DNA of 64,000 bases, taken from the NCBI GenBank assembly GCA_949987565.1, contig OX465103.1, forward strand, positions 17,059,280 to 17,123,279. Direction: 5' to 3'. Below, piece by piece: positions 25,957-38,632 of the stretch. The DNA is from Luidia sarsii. Lineage: Eukaryota > Echinodermata > Asteroidea > Paxillosida > Luidiidae. Within the stretch, counting starts at the first letter, position 1, and every line of letters starts with the position of its first letter. Below the pieces are notes generated by a model. That model made no database searches. It was given only the letters and a program-made list of their open reading frames with translations, and was not told the DNA's origin. The position numbers and the translations under genes were made by a program.

Positions 25957-26076
25957 TCAGAGCGTCCGCTTCCTGTCTCTCCGCATGTCGTCGTTGACGA
26001 AGTCGTCGCCGTCATCGTTGCGCAGCATCTGCACCCACTTCTCGCGCGCGGTCTTCAGGTGCGTCAACCAGATTTG
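25957..26076 (-). CDS. RhoGEF exon 16 (PH helix and stop)
   Basis: 120 nt including the TGA at 25959-25957; acceptor CTCGCAG|, phase 0. Encodes QIWLTHLKTAREKWVQMLRN (PH C-terminal helix with its conserved Trp) and an acidic-basic tail ending DRKRTL. Confidence 0.9.
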   Translation of the reverse strand, partial: QIWLTHLKTAREKWVQMLRNDDGDDFVNDDMRRDRKRTL

Positions 26077-29000
26077 CTGCGAGGAAAATAGCAGAGAGAG
26101 AGGAGAGAGAGGGTGTGTGTCCGTGTTAAGGCCCATGCAGATCACCCGGGTATTGTATTCACTTGGCGTGCACCTACGAAGGGATCGGCGTCATGGATCG
26201 AACGTACAGGGAAACGCAAATCATCAGCAAATTTTTTAAGAAAAAAAAATAGATGGCAGGGGAAAATGTCACTGGATCGGGGCTTCTGGTTTAACGTAGC
26301 CGCAGCTCTTGCCGGCTATCCAGGCAGTATATGTACATTCACAGGGAACTGCACAACACACATAGCCTCTACGGTGTATGTGTTAATGACGATACGGCAA
26401 AGGGGATAGTTGACTGAACTGGAGCCCATGAACTGATACACACATGAGCGCACGGGCGCCCGATATCATCAGAGCGCATCGTCAAGGAACGAATAGCCTT
26501 GTTGTCAATCACTGATTGAGCCCCGGGGTATTGCGGCTACAGCCCTAGCTTTTGAATGGCCATGCGGCTTGGTCCCAGATTTTCCCGCCTACCTTGTTGT
26601 TCTCGTCGCTCGCCACTAAGGTGTAGGCGCCCACAAACTGCTGGTATCTGCTGTTCTGGATCAGGGCAAAGCCGTGCTTCAAGCCGCTCGCTGTGGGCAA
26701 TAGAAAATGACACCGACCCATTAACAACAAATTGCTCAGGTTAGACGAGACTTGAAGATCGGCACGGCGGAAGCAGCACAATGCGGAGAGTTTCCGGTGT
26801 CATCAGTGGGAGGGTCACGCGCATCCGGTGAGCTCCCAACCCGGCAACGGTGCAACCTACGAGTTCAAAGAGCACTCGGCTTGGGAAGTCTCTCCACATG
26901 CTCCAGCGGGCGTGAAGCTTAGGCACCTTCTCCATGCCTCGGTACTCTTTTAAGTTTTAGAGCTTCGTGCTCCCTTCTCAATAGAGGGAGCTCACATAAC
27001 GCTCCTTGTTTTCATCATTAATTTATCAAAATGAAAAAAAGATAACAATAAAGAGTGTTCGGGTGGTTTGCTGCATCGAGTATACACGTACCAGTGAGAG
27101 TCGCTATTGTACTTGTTTGTTTTATTCCCAAACCCCAAATACGATGATTTTAAAAAATGTCCCTATATTAGGGTCGGTAGCAATGGGTAAACACGTTGCC
27201 ATGGTTGCACGCACCCGATTGACCTCGGCGTGCATGACGTCAAGACTATAATAGGCGGCGATTTACCAACTCTTTCAGGGCCACTTTAGAGCCCTATAGA
27301 TGCAGACTACTGCTTGGCAGGGATTTACATTATAACGAGTGTGCCAGAGTAAACTACCCTATTCACTGTCTATAATGACTTTGTGAACATTTCGTCCCAT
27401 TGCCTTATTGCCTGAATTGTCGTGAATTTGCAAATCGAATCGCAGCTTCTTCGGACTTTCTCGTCAAATCATCTAACGCAAGAGCGCGCACACCAAAAGC
27501 AATTGTGAAAACCTCAATGAAATTCTCCACTGCCCGTCAATACGCAAATTGGACGCAGCCCGTAATGGAGCGACTGCGCGACCACTGTTTCACATGACTT
27601 ATAATGGGTAATGTTTTCATCCCATCTGGCACAGAGCAGCAATGGAAATGTACAAAGAAGAATGTGGACAATATTTATGATAGTCTTCTTTGCTAATTTC
27701 CACTCCTGTTCTGCACCGAATGAGTTGCACCAATAGCCACTATAAATCACGTGACGTCATGATATGTTAACATTGGGCGCGCCGTGGGTCTATTCAACCC
27801 CCCCTTGGATGGTGGTGGTGGTGATGGTGGTAGTCTCCCTTACCAGCCGCTCGTTTGCTCTCAATCTCCACCACTGTGACACGGTCCAGCGGGATGGGCG
27901 GCTTGTGCACCAGGAAGGAGAAGCCGTCCTTCTTGCGGGGCACGGGCGGGGTGGCGGACAGGGCGATGCCGTCGGGCAGCGACTTCTTCTTGACGCTATT
28001 CTTTCGCATCTTGCTGATGAGCAGCATGTCGTCGAAGAGGAACACGTACATGTCCGAGGACTTGGTCCCGTCTGCAGATTGAAGAAGGAACGGAATATCC
28101 GAGTTAGCCATTTGCACCTCGAATCCCTTCCCTATACTTCCTGCCTTTTTTCCCCCTTTTGATCCCACCACAGTCTGTCTATACTGTCTAAATGCAAAAG
28201 AGTGAATAATCCAATCGCACAAAGAGTGAAATTTCCAGCCAAATCCGCTCTAAAAGACTAAAAACCACTGTAAGAGGTGTTGAAACCGCTTACAGAGTGC
28301 ATGAAGTGAAATCCCACTCTTGTAAGGAGCCATATTGAGGACAACCCCCAAAAGAGTTCTCCTCCATATGGGCGCTTACAAGAGTGAGTCTGAGCGGTGA
28401 GTGTTTTGAGCGGTTTTGGCTTTTTTGAACGATTTCCACTCCTTGAGAGAGTGATGTATTCACTCGTTTGCATTTAGAGAGATAGGACCTTTCCAATGTG
28501 GCCTTTTCTTTGCCATGCGTCTCCTACTATACCTCTCCCCTTCCTATCTGTTTCTGTCCCTGTTATTCTGCCTTTGAATTAAGGCAGGTCCTGCTCGTGG
28601 TATAAACTGCTACAAGCACCTGACGATTCGATCCAATTGCAGGACCTTTCTCAAAAGAACCTTTCTCAGTGAAAGGCCCAATACAACGTTGGTAAAAGTC
28701 ACAAGATTACCTCAGTTTGTGTTTTAAATCATTAAACATTCCAAAATAGAAATCCTGCGAAGGTTTTGGCTCAAATGAGAAAGTAGGAAAAGGCAAAGAG
28801 AGCATCGTTGTTTTCGTACCGTTCTGTAGTGTAAGAAATAGTTTATTACTCGCGAGTAATAAACTATTTGTCGATGCTTGAGTGAAGATTTCTTGAAAAG
28901 TACAGCATCCCAGACCGTAAGATTTCGACATGAGGATTCTATCATGACCATCTACAAACTGTGTCAATTAGAAGGAAATCTGTGGACATCGATGTTTTTC

Positions 29001-32000
29001 GATCTTCCTAATGCTGCATTGGGCCTTTAAAAGAAAGCCACCCTGTATAGACCCGTCTTCGATGACGTCACGGTTTTGTTTATCGGCCATCTTGGATTAC
29101 ACACATGAGCACGTCACCGCCATTACTAAGTCAGCTGTGCATACAAACAACTCCACATGCACGGCGGCAAGTTTTGAACTCGTCGTAGTTGTACTACTAC
29201 TACTGCTTTTTACTAGTATTAATTACTCGTTGTGCCATGGAGGAATCTCTTTTTATTCCTCCGTGGTTGTACCACGAATTGGAGGTAGTTGTTTTGTTGC
29301 GCTGTCCTTGGCTGTGGAAGCAGGGGAATCGTGATAAGTAATCTTTTTATCGTTTACCCGCTGTACTGACAAGAGAAGGTGACGCAACTCGTACACTTTC
29401 GCTAAAAAGATGGACGAAATGGTTATCGTGGGTTAATTGTGTCCGGATCTATTCCAGCAATAAAGCCGAGAATGTCGAGAGAACTGTAATAAGCCGACCG
29501 TGCAGTATTCGAATTCGCCATGATGACTAACGTGACGTTAAACGAACCTAAACGTGCGAGCGAAAGCGTATGTGTGTACTCCAAGATGGCGGATCTCGCT
29601 GTTTCTAGTAGCAACGTGACGTCAGTAAGAAGGGTCTACAGGATTGAAATATCAGACCCTGTACAATTTTGAGTCTTGCGTTTTGAGTTAATAAGTGTTA
29701 CTTTCCTCGAACCACAGAAATCTCTGAACTACCGCTCGGTACCCAAGTTCCTGCCAGGACCCAACGAATTCATTGTCAAGGCCGAGGCGGGAGTCGAACC
29801 TACCGATCATCGTCAGCGGGCCTTCGTGCAGCAGGGTCCTCTTCGTGCTCGCCAACAGGTTGCTCTTGGACATTCTGGCAACGGTGTCTTTCAGGAACTG
29901 GGAGAGTCAACAGCAAGTCGTCATTTTACAAATTTAGTCAAATTTTAACAAAGGACAAACTAACTGGGATCTTTTGAACAAATTGAAAAAAAAATGGCAA
30001 AGAAAACATTGACTGGACCGGGACTTCAACTCGAGACCTCTGCATTAACGTAACAGTGCTCTTCCATCTGAGCTATACAGCCCTTAGATATTGCCCTTCC
30101 CCGATAATCAACTAGTCTTTGCCGGAGTGGGGGCGCCAGTCAGAAGCAATTCACCCATTAACTGCCGTAAATCTCCAGGGATCACACCCCCTTGTGACTG
30201 GCGTCCCCACCCCGGCAAAGACTATAATAGTTGACTTTTAGGGAAGGCCACCATCTAAGGATTAGTTAGCTCGGATGGAAGAGCACTAGTACGTTAATCC
30301 AGATGTCCCGGGTTCAAGTCCCGGTCCAGATCTTCTTTTTTTACAAATTTTACAATTTGGTGAGCAATTTTCGTTTTTCATGTGGGTCAGCGCAACACAT
30401 TGAGGGTCACCGGACGGACCCTTTGGTGCCTGCGTGTCAGTGGTCAATGCATGGGCGGGTATGCCTCGGGGATCGGGGGGGGGGGGGGTTACAGGGGATC
30501 TCACCACTCACCTCGGGGATGGAAATCTTGGAGTCGCCATCCTCCACCTGAGGCCACGTGATCATTTGCTGCAGCTCCCTCAGTCTCTCAAAGTTGCCCA
30601 GCCATTTCACCTTGCCGTCCAGCTCGTCTATAGCAGCGCAAACCCAAAAAACAGAACAGACAAAGAAGCGTTCAGACAAAATGTCCCGAAATCGCTGTCT
30701 CGAAACAGGTTCGTCGATTCGGAGAAGAATCAACGGTGCAGACGCTGTATTAGCCCCGCGAGGAGGACTTTGTGTTATCAGCATGCATAACAATGAACCT
30801 CTGGCAAATGATGATCGAAAAATAAAGATCCCGAGAAGCATAAACAAAATTATAATTAACGATGAACAACAGTGGTCCTGAACAAGACCCCTGAGGAACA
30901 CCACAACGGAGATCGAACCTGTTAGATAAGAATACCTGGAATGGATATATACACGCCGGGTTACCTGGAATTGATATGAGCGACTTCGAAATCAATCCGT
31001 TTCCAGTGATAACGGATAATATAATAACTGTTAAAAAAAAAGAGACGTCCATTATTTATGTTTTCCTGGACTTCAAAGAATCCATCGTTTCTGATATTAA
31101 TTGCATTTTCCAAAGATGTTTTATTTTTGTTTCATCATAGGTGGTATCAAGGGAATCCGGATACGGCAAAGCCTTATGTCGAGGAAAAACAGAGACAGAC
31201 TCTATAGCACGTAAAGAGTAGGCTCGTTCAATTACTCGGACTAAGCCTTTCTGAAATTGAGATCGCTTGAGTATTCTTAGCCATCAGGCGAAGCCTTCTT
31301 CCACCCGATCGCCTGGTTTTCATCCAGTACAATGTCGAAATCAGATTGATCGCGTCGGGGCTTTATGTCATTTTAACTGAAATTGTATACCTTGCAAAAG
31401 AGGTCAGAAGTGAACCCCAAAACAATCCACCCCACACACAAAATGTTTGTAAAAAAGTGTAGGATCGAAACGAAATGTGAAAGGTTTTTCGCCCGGCGGG
31501 CTCATGACGTGGGATGGAGATGCCGCACTACATGTGATGTGTCTCATGTGCGAGTGTGCCATGGAGACGAGTCGGCATGTGCATGGACGTTTTGGGCACT
31601 TTGTCATCTGCATTTCGCTATAGGATGACAGGTGACGTAACCAGTCCCAGCCACTGGCAGGGAGCGTATTCTGTTTTCCCAGGACGGGAAAGGCCATCAT
31701 TAGCATAAAGGCGCGCTATTGGTTGCATTTTGTCTACGCATGGTGAGTTATTCATGATTATCATTTCACTTACTCAACCAAATTTTGATTTGAGAACATG
31801 TATAGTGTACATGTACATGTACACTATACATGTGTGTAGGCCTGCATATAGTGTAACTGGTGTATACTAGACCATAAGCGTGTACTAAAGATGTCGGTGC
31901 GCAAAAGTGTCATGAATATTTCACCATGTCTGGATAAAATGCAACCAATAGCGCGCGTTTATGTTAAACATTCGCTGGCGAGGAGGCGATGTGTGATCCT

Positions 32001-35000
32001 GATCCGAGTGTGCAGCGTTCTTGGGTCGTGCTCGTGTGGTACGGTTCGAGTGGTTTTCACCGCCGCGCTAGAGACGTCGGGGAGCTGGGGGCCAGTCTAC
32101 CCCCCCCCACCACCAATAATCACGGACTGCCAGGGAGATACAGTGGCGTCCTGTCTCCGTCCAAGAGGAAATGCGAGCGAGCGTATACGCCAGTAAATGA
32201 AGTCACGGCCACAATGTCACCCAGGTCGGGTTGTGAGTGTGTATAGGCCTATTACGTTCCCAAGCATCGCCGCGTCATGCCAAAAAGTATTAACGGGTCC
32301 AACACAAAACCATGGCCCGATACTGGCAGAAGTCCTTTAGATACCATCCTGCTTCCTTTCTCTTGTGGATTTCAACCCGCCCCCTCTCTGCGTTGACCTT
32401 ATAGAAAGGCCGGATCGGGGCTGATAGCAGATGGTATCAACTGACAAAGACAATCAGGGGAAGCAAATGACGTTATCAATCATCTGCTCAGGGCCAACCC
32501 TCCTACTGCCCGCTGTGAGAGGTGTAGTGTACAATGAATTGGTAATAGCTTCGTACAATCTGATTACACTGTTCTGCATATTTCCTCAACATTTTTACAT
32601 TCTACAAAACTTGTATAGTGTGTGTGATAAGAAAACCGCCTTGCATCGATTGCATGAAAAACAACTATGAGTAAGAAAGTGTGGCTCATTTTCCCACTAC
32701 AACTGTCTAAAGACCGCCAGTGCGTTAACCAAGAGGTCTCGGGTTCAAGTCCCGAACCAGTCACGACATTCCGTGTCAAATCTCCTTTACTTCCTTAACT
32801 TTGCTTGATTTGGCTTGATTTTCAAACGCAGGGCAATCGGAGAAAGGGAGTTTACTGGCCGTGCAGGCCGGGGTGTATTTACGGTCAGTCGAAAAACATG
32901 TTAGGTATAAAAAGGAAAGGGAAAACATTCAGCTACAAAAGCACCTACATACTGGATGAAAGTCTACATAAAATAACCAGGTACTGGCAAGTATACTGTC
33001 GTTGAGCTCAGTGATATGTGGCGTATCCGTGCATATATTGAACGCAAAAACAAATATCAGTCCATGTCAATTGAGTCTAGGGAGATACTCTACTCTTTCT
33101 CTGAGTATTATATCCTTCTACTATAAATAGCCTTGGAGCGCGTTAGTATCTTTGTAAAACCAACCGCTCTGCATGTAATGAAACCCATCATTGCTAATGG
33201 CTTGAATGTTAGAGGGACTAGCGTTTCGATCGCTACGGAAGACTTCTCCAAAGACAGGGTCGTGTTTCCAATGGAGACATGTTGTTTTCCACAATGTAGA
33301 CAGAACGATTTTGTGAGTAAGTGTGGTTCTGAAAAGAACCGGAGGAACTCGACGTGTCGAACAGTATACTCTGCTCGTCTTCAGGAGAATGCTGGATTCC
33401 AACTGGGAGTGGGGCTTATGTAGTGTGGAGAGGGATCCTGGTGAGGGGATTAGCTCAGTGAAGGGTGAAGGCGGGAACTGTAAAGACGGGAACAAGGGAT
33501 GCTGCACAGGATCCTAGTTGTGGGTGTACTGCACAGGATCCTAGTTGTGGGTGTACCCACAACTAGGTCTCCGCAAACCTATTTATCCTGATATTCTCAC
33601 CATGCAAACCTTCAAATTTCATTTAACTCGAATTTGATAGAGATAACTCGAATTTATTAACTTTGTAATGAACATATTTGATATAGATCCCTTAGCTTTA
33701 GATTTCACAAAAAACAATCTTCAAATGTTAAATAATTCAACAGAATAACTTTCAAGATGAGGCATATCTTCAGGAATGGGTATGTATTCACAAAGTTTTC
33801 AATGGATTGGCCATATAGGCCCTATTTGGATTCAAGGTGTTATCTTAGCACAGATCATCTATTGCTAATTGCAATCTGAGAGCGAGGCAACCCCTCATTA
33901 ACATACACTCACTCGACCGGTAATGTCTCACCTATTCTACAGGCGGAGATCCGAATTTCGGCCTGACGTTATATCCTACATGCACGTAAATCGCTGTTGT
34001 GAATTCAAACGATGATAGCGATGCACCAGGACGTGCCGATTACAGTGCAAAACGCGCATACATTATCATAAGGCACACTGCAAATACTGCATAATATCAA
34101 TGATAGCTATGCAGCGCGCGGGTCTGATGATGGCATTGCGTATGCAACTGGTCAACGATTGTCATCAGCTCTTTGTGTAGGGGCGAGGTTAGGGCCACGG
34201 TGTACTCCCCCCCCCTCTCCCCAACGTCCCTCCAACCGTGCAGTACGACTGGGGGATATCTTGAGGAGACATCTTGTCCAAACTCTCAGAGGATGGCGAC
34301 CACGCCGCGCGCTATTTGGATAGAAACGCAGTATACGGTATGACCCGCCCTCTGCCTCTATGCCATATAGAATCACTTTTCTCCACCGCACTCAATCCGA
34401 GTCAAGGATTTGCCTGGGAGAAACGCAGGTGCTTGCCTTGAATCTCGTGGGAACGCCATACCTCTTTATTTGTGGACCTCTAGCATATCTAACGCACAGA
34501 TCAGGTGTATTGGTGTAAATATTGTTCAGGCAGTCGACATGCCAATGCGGTGTTTTTTCTAGTCTAACCCTACTGATTTGACGCAAACAAACCCCAGAAG
34601 CTCTTTCGGCGAACCCTTTTAAATGAACTGCAATGTTGATGGCCAGAAGTCCACCCCGATCGAACGCAATTTTTTGGGGGCCTTATATAAATTATTTCAT
34701 GTCTATTCGATTACGTTTATTCATAAGTGTGTACAAAATACGAGGCACTTGCAACACGTATAGGCCAACATGGCCGCGTACAGCTGGAATACTATCCATT
34801 GTAATTGTACATCTTCCAACAGTACAAACACTTAATTTGTTTGAATAAGTACCAGATTACAAGTTCTTGAAATTGTGTAGGCCTTAAATTCTCGGTAGGA
34901 AGTCGATGGTACTCGACTGTGTTGCACATTTATGGCAGTTCTGAATATCAAGTAACAGCCGGTAGCTTTCGGTACCGGTAGCTGAAATCGCAATTAGAGA

Positions 35001-38000
35001 ATGACTGTGCACCATATCAGTTGAAAGGCTTTCATCTTCATTCTTGGAAAGAAATCTAATTCTCTAGTCTTAAAAAAAAAAATCCGACGCGAAACAAGAC
35101 TACCAGCTCAACAGCTTTCGGTTCAAGACACAGTCTAAGATATTCTTGACGACAGGGCGGTGATATCATAGTCTGCAGACCAGCCGCCTCTGTACGCTGT
35201 CGCTCGTTGGCTACGAGACAGTGTTCCATTGAATTCGAGGAAGCATTACTCAAATGGGGTACGTGCATTATAAGCCCATTAGTCACTAGCACTAATGACT
35301 AATTTGATGGCTTTTCTCCGAACTCGAACTGACACGAGGAGGGACACGAATTCCTTTTAGGCAAAATAATTATAGGCTTATATATTTTCAGACCCTATTC
35401 GGTCAAACATACAAAATCATACATGCGTCTCATGCTTTCCATCATAGCGTAGGGGATGACCCTTGTTAGACGAGCGCATGCATGTACCACCCCACGGCAT
35501 GATGAGGTAGGGTGGCCAGTTCCTTTTCGCGACCCCTTCCCCTGGGCTTAAGAGAGCTAGGCACCCATTCAAGCCGCCAGGGGACAGAGAGTGTATTCCC
35601 AGTTTCTGGTGGCGAGTGGGATTCGGACCAGCAACCTTATGCACTCGAACCGTTCGACAGCGGCGTCTCCCCTACCTTCACAAGATGTCTCAATATTATG
35701 ATTCCATTTCTTTTCGGCGCATAAACAGTCATACTGGAAAGCGCAGTGTCAGTGACAATTAGAGATGTACGTATTCAATAGGCCAGCGGGCGTCTTGGGT
35801 CTTGTTGATGGTTTCTTTGGTTTTTCTTTCATTCTCTGTTGTCCGCTGTTTGTTTCTGTCTCGTCGATGCTTTAGGTGTGTCGGGGTTGCCCTTGGGGCA
35901 CTCATAGTGTCCACCACTCTCCCAACATTATCTAATTCGTCCCACTTTATTAATGATGATAATAATAATACATTTTCCCGGTTGGCGGGACTATGCTGAA
36001 CCAACATGCACTGACTCCTTATAATAATTATGCGGAGGTCTTACCGATTCATCACCGAGTGACAGATCAACTCGAACAAGGGCACAGTCAATTGTGGGAA
36101 GGAGATCATTGTTTTGGTATATAAACCTTACCACGGTTTGGCCTTTGATAACTCAGATGGGTTTATGTCATTTCATCTCACAATGGCCTTAGCATTCGGC
36201 AAAATTATGAGTATTATACTGAGCAGGAAATACATGCAGCGTACTTTGAAATTATCAAATTTGGGAGTGTGGGTGGAGATCAAAGGCAGTAACCGTTTTG
36301 GGAACAGTATGTTTTTTTTTATTTCGGCGTCAGGAGAATAATGTGATTTCATAATTGTATTTCACAAAATACTAATAAAACGGGTTCTTTGAGCATGATG
36401 CAAACACAAACTATTCTACACTCGATACATTTCTGCATGAATAACCTGATATTTCATCTACCCCCATTACTTGAGAAAAGCTTTCATAGATTGTCGATTA
36501 CCTGAACAGTGAGCTGATTACGATTGGTTCCTTCGAAGGTAGGGTAAAAACGTTTGCCGAGGTCAAAGAATCGCTTCTTTTTCAAAAGAGCGCTCAAATT
36601 TAGGGAAATCTTAATAATACCATTTGTAAGTTCCTGTTGACTAAGTACTGATTTCAAAAAAATCCGAATGTCCGGAAATTGGGCACTTTCAAAATGGTGT
36701 ACTGTCCCTTTTAGACTTCTGGAGTGGATCTCCTTCTTTGCCCCTTTCATTAGATTTACGCGAGGGACGCTGTGCGCACGCTCGGGACAGTGTGCGCATG
36801 CTCGGGGCGGACAGACAGTGGGCACTTACTCAGGGCCACCTCCACGGCCTGCAGTGTGGCGTTCAGGCTAGCCCGCTCCACCGAGTCCTCGGTGCGCTCC
36901 CGGATGTCCTTCAGGAGCAACGGGTACTTGGTCACGTGCTGTATGGGCGCCACCAAGAGGTCGGACAGCTGCAGTCGCTTGCACCGCGGGTCTTGCTCGC
37001 AAAGCTGCAAACAACGCAAGAAAGCGATTGGATGAGGATGAGGAGTCCTCTGGCATAAATAAGTCTAAGCTATCACACTCCAGTGCAAAATAAAACTTAT
37101 GGTACTTATAATGCATGAGCCTTCATAGCATAACTTCCTCACATGCATTGTTATCAGACTACCCTGGTTCTCTCAAGGGTCAGATGAAACAAATACAAGT
37201 AAAACCGAAAGAGGGATATCAAATCGGGAGGACATCTCATACAGGGTTGACAGAGGAACTGACCTTCACAAACTCCGTGAAGTCTTCGTGCTTCTTCAGA
37301 CTCTCGATGTAGTGCAGGGCGCCCGAGTAGTTCATGCAGTATCGCTGGTAGGCCGGGCACACGCGGTTACCGAACTACAGCGGACGAAACAGGGCGAAGG
37401 GCAGAGCCAAACTACGGGGGTTAATAGCGTCGCCGGCCCGTGCACCAAAAAAACCAATGCGCTGAACCAAAATGGTGTCGCAGCTTTATGAAATCAATTC
37501 AACAACCAAAGCGTCTTCTATATAAAATGTTCCATATTCAGCAAAACGGTTTCCCAATGACGGGGGAAACCATTTCCATTTGGGTTCTTAAAGTCAGTTT
37601 AAGCAGTTTTCAAATGTATGTTTCTCAGAATTAGACCATCAACGTTTTGCTGCACCATAAAGTCTACGGATCATTTAAATTGGTTTTCCAAGAGTGATAT
37701 CATATACAAAACATTGCTAAATTATTACCATTGCAAAGGCGATAACGACTGCATCGGTGTGGCAAAACTCCGTTCTGCTCGCTTTGGTCAGCATGATGCG
37801 GATAAGGTCACGACAGAACGAGGCACTGACCTGGCAGGGTCAAAGGTCAATATTGTCAACAAAGGCGAACGGTCATGGCCCAAGGACTCCAGATTTCTTT
37901 GAAGTTTGGAGCTCGATAATGCAAATCAAATCTTCAAATCTCAATGAACCCACCCAACGGGCAGCACTTAACTGTCTCCCCGACAGCAATGTTTGCATGC

Positions 38001-38596
38001 CATTAACTAGGGAGAATTTGAAAACGATTGGATTGAAATGAACACTATAAAACAAAATGTAACGTAAAAAGGAGATGGACGAAATCGCTGTGCCGACACT
38101 GTGTCCGGTTTTAGAAGAAATACAGGCGATTGGCGATTGATTATTGGCTAATAATGTTACCAGCTTATATTATGTTGGCCAACGTGTACAAATGTAAGCA
38201 GAGTGTAAAACAAAATAAACGGTACAGATATTGCCCGACATTCTGAACAGTGCAGGTTTACTCGTGCATGCAGTGGCCGCCTTGAACAGCCCGGCGGGTC
38301 TTCGAATATATAAAAATTTCAAATATCGACAGCACCAGCCTGCAAGGCCAAGGACCTCACCTGGCTCAGCTCGTCTAAGTTGGCAAAGATCTTAGAGGGC
38401 TCGATGTACATGAGGTGGCCCTCGCACTGAAGGGCCCGGAGTGGCTCCTGAAACACCTGGAAGGGCGAGCCGAAGGCAAGCATTACTCTTGCAGACCGAT
38501 CCACAAGTTGACAACAAATTTAAAAACTTGCAAGATCAACCAGCGTAAAGCTGCCAGTTTCCAGTCCGTTCACTCAAAGTTTAACTCGAACCTCTC

Positions 38597-38632
<36 letters not shown>

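Larger units (their letters stand above)
30628..36829 (-). other. RhoGEF intron 11 (6.2 kb)
   Basis: Holds the LINE fragment (30753), a Mutator-like MITE (31664), a SINE tail (32705) and a possible second tRNA-like element (35605). I recognised nothing in 32770-35600 apart from a short direct duplication at 33505-33560, nor in 35700-36820. Confidence 0.5.

Noticed and set aside
29786..29810. Exact tRNA B-box match (AGGTTCGACTCCC, minus strand) overlapping the exon 13 splice donor
   Set aside because: No A box, no cloverleaf, and the sequence is explained by the coding exon and its GTAGGT donor; treated as coincidence.
31060..31105. Plus-strand IYVFLDFKESI reminiscent of the RT word LDF.KAFD
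   Set aside because: It is on the opposite strand to the nearby GVPQG reverse-transcriptase fragment and too short to stand alone.
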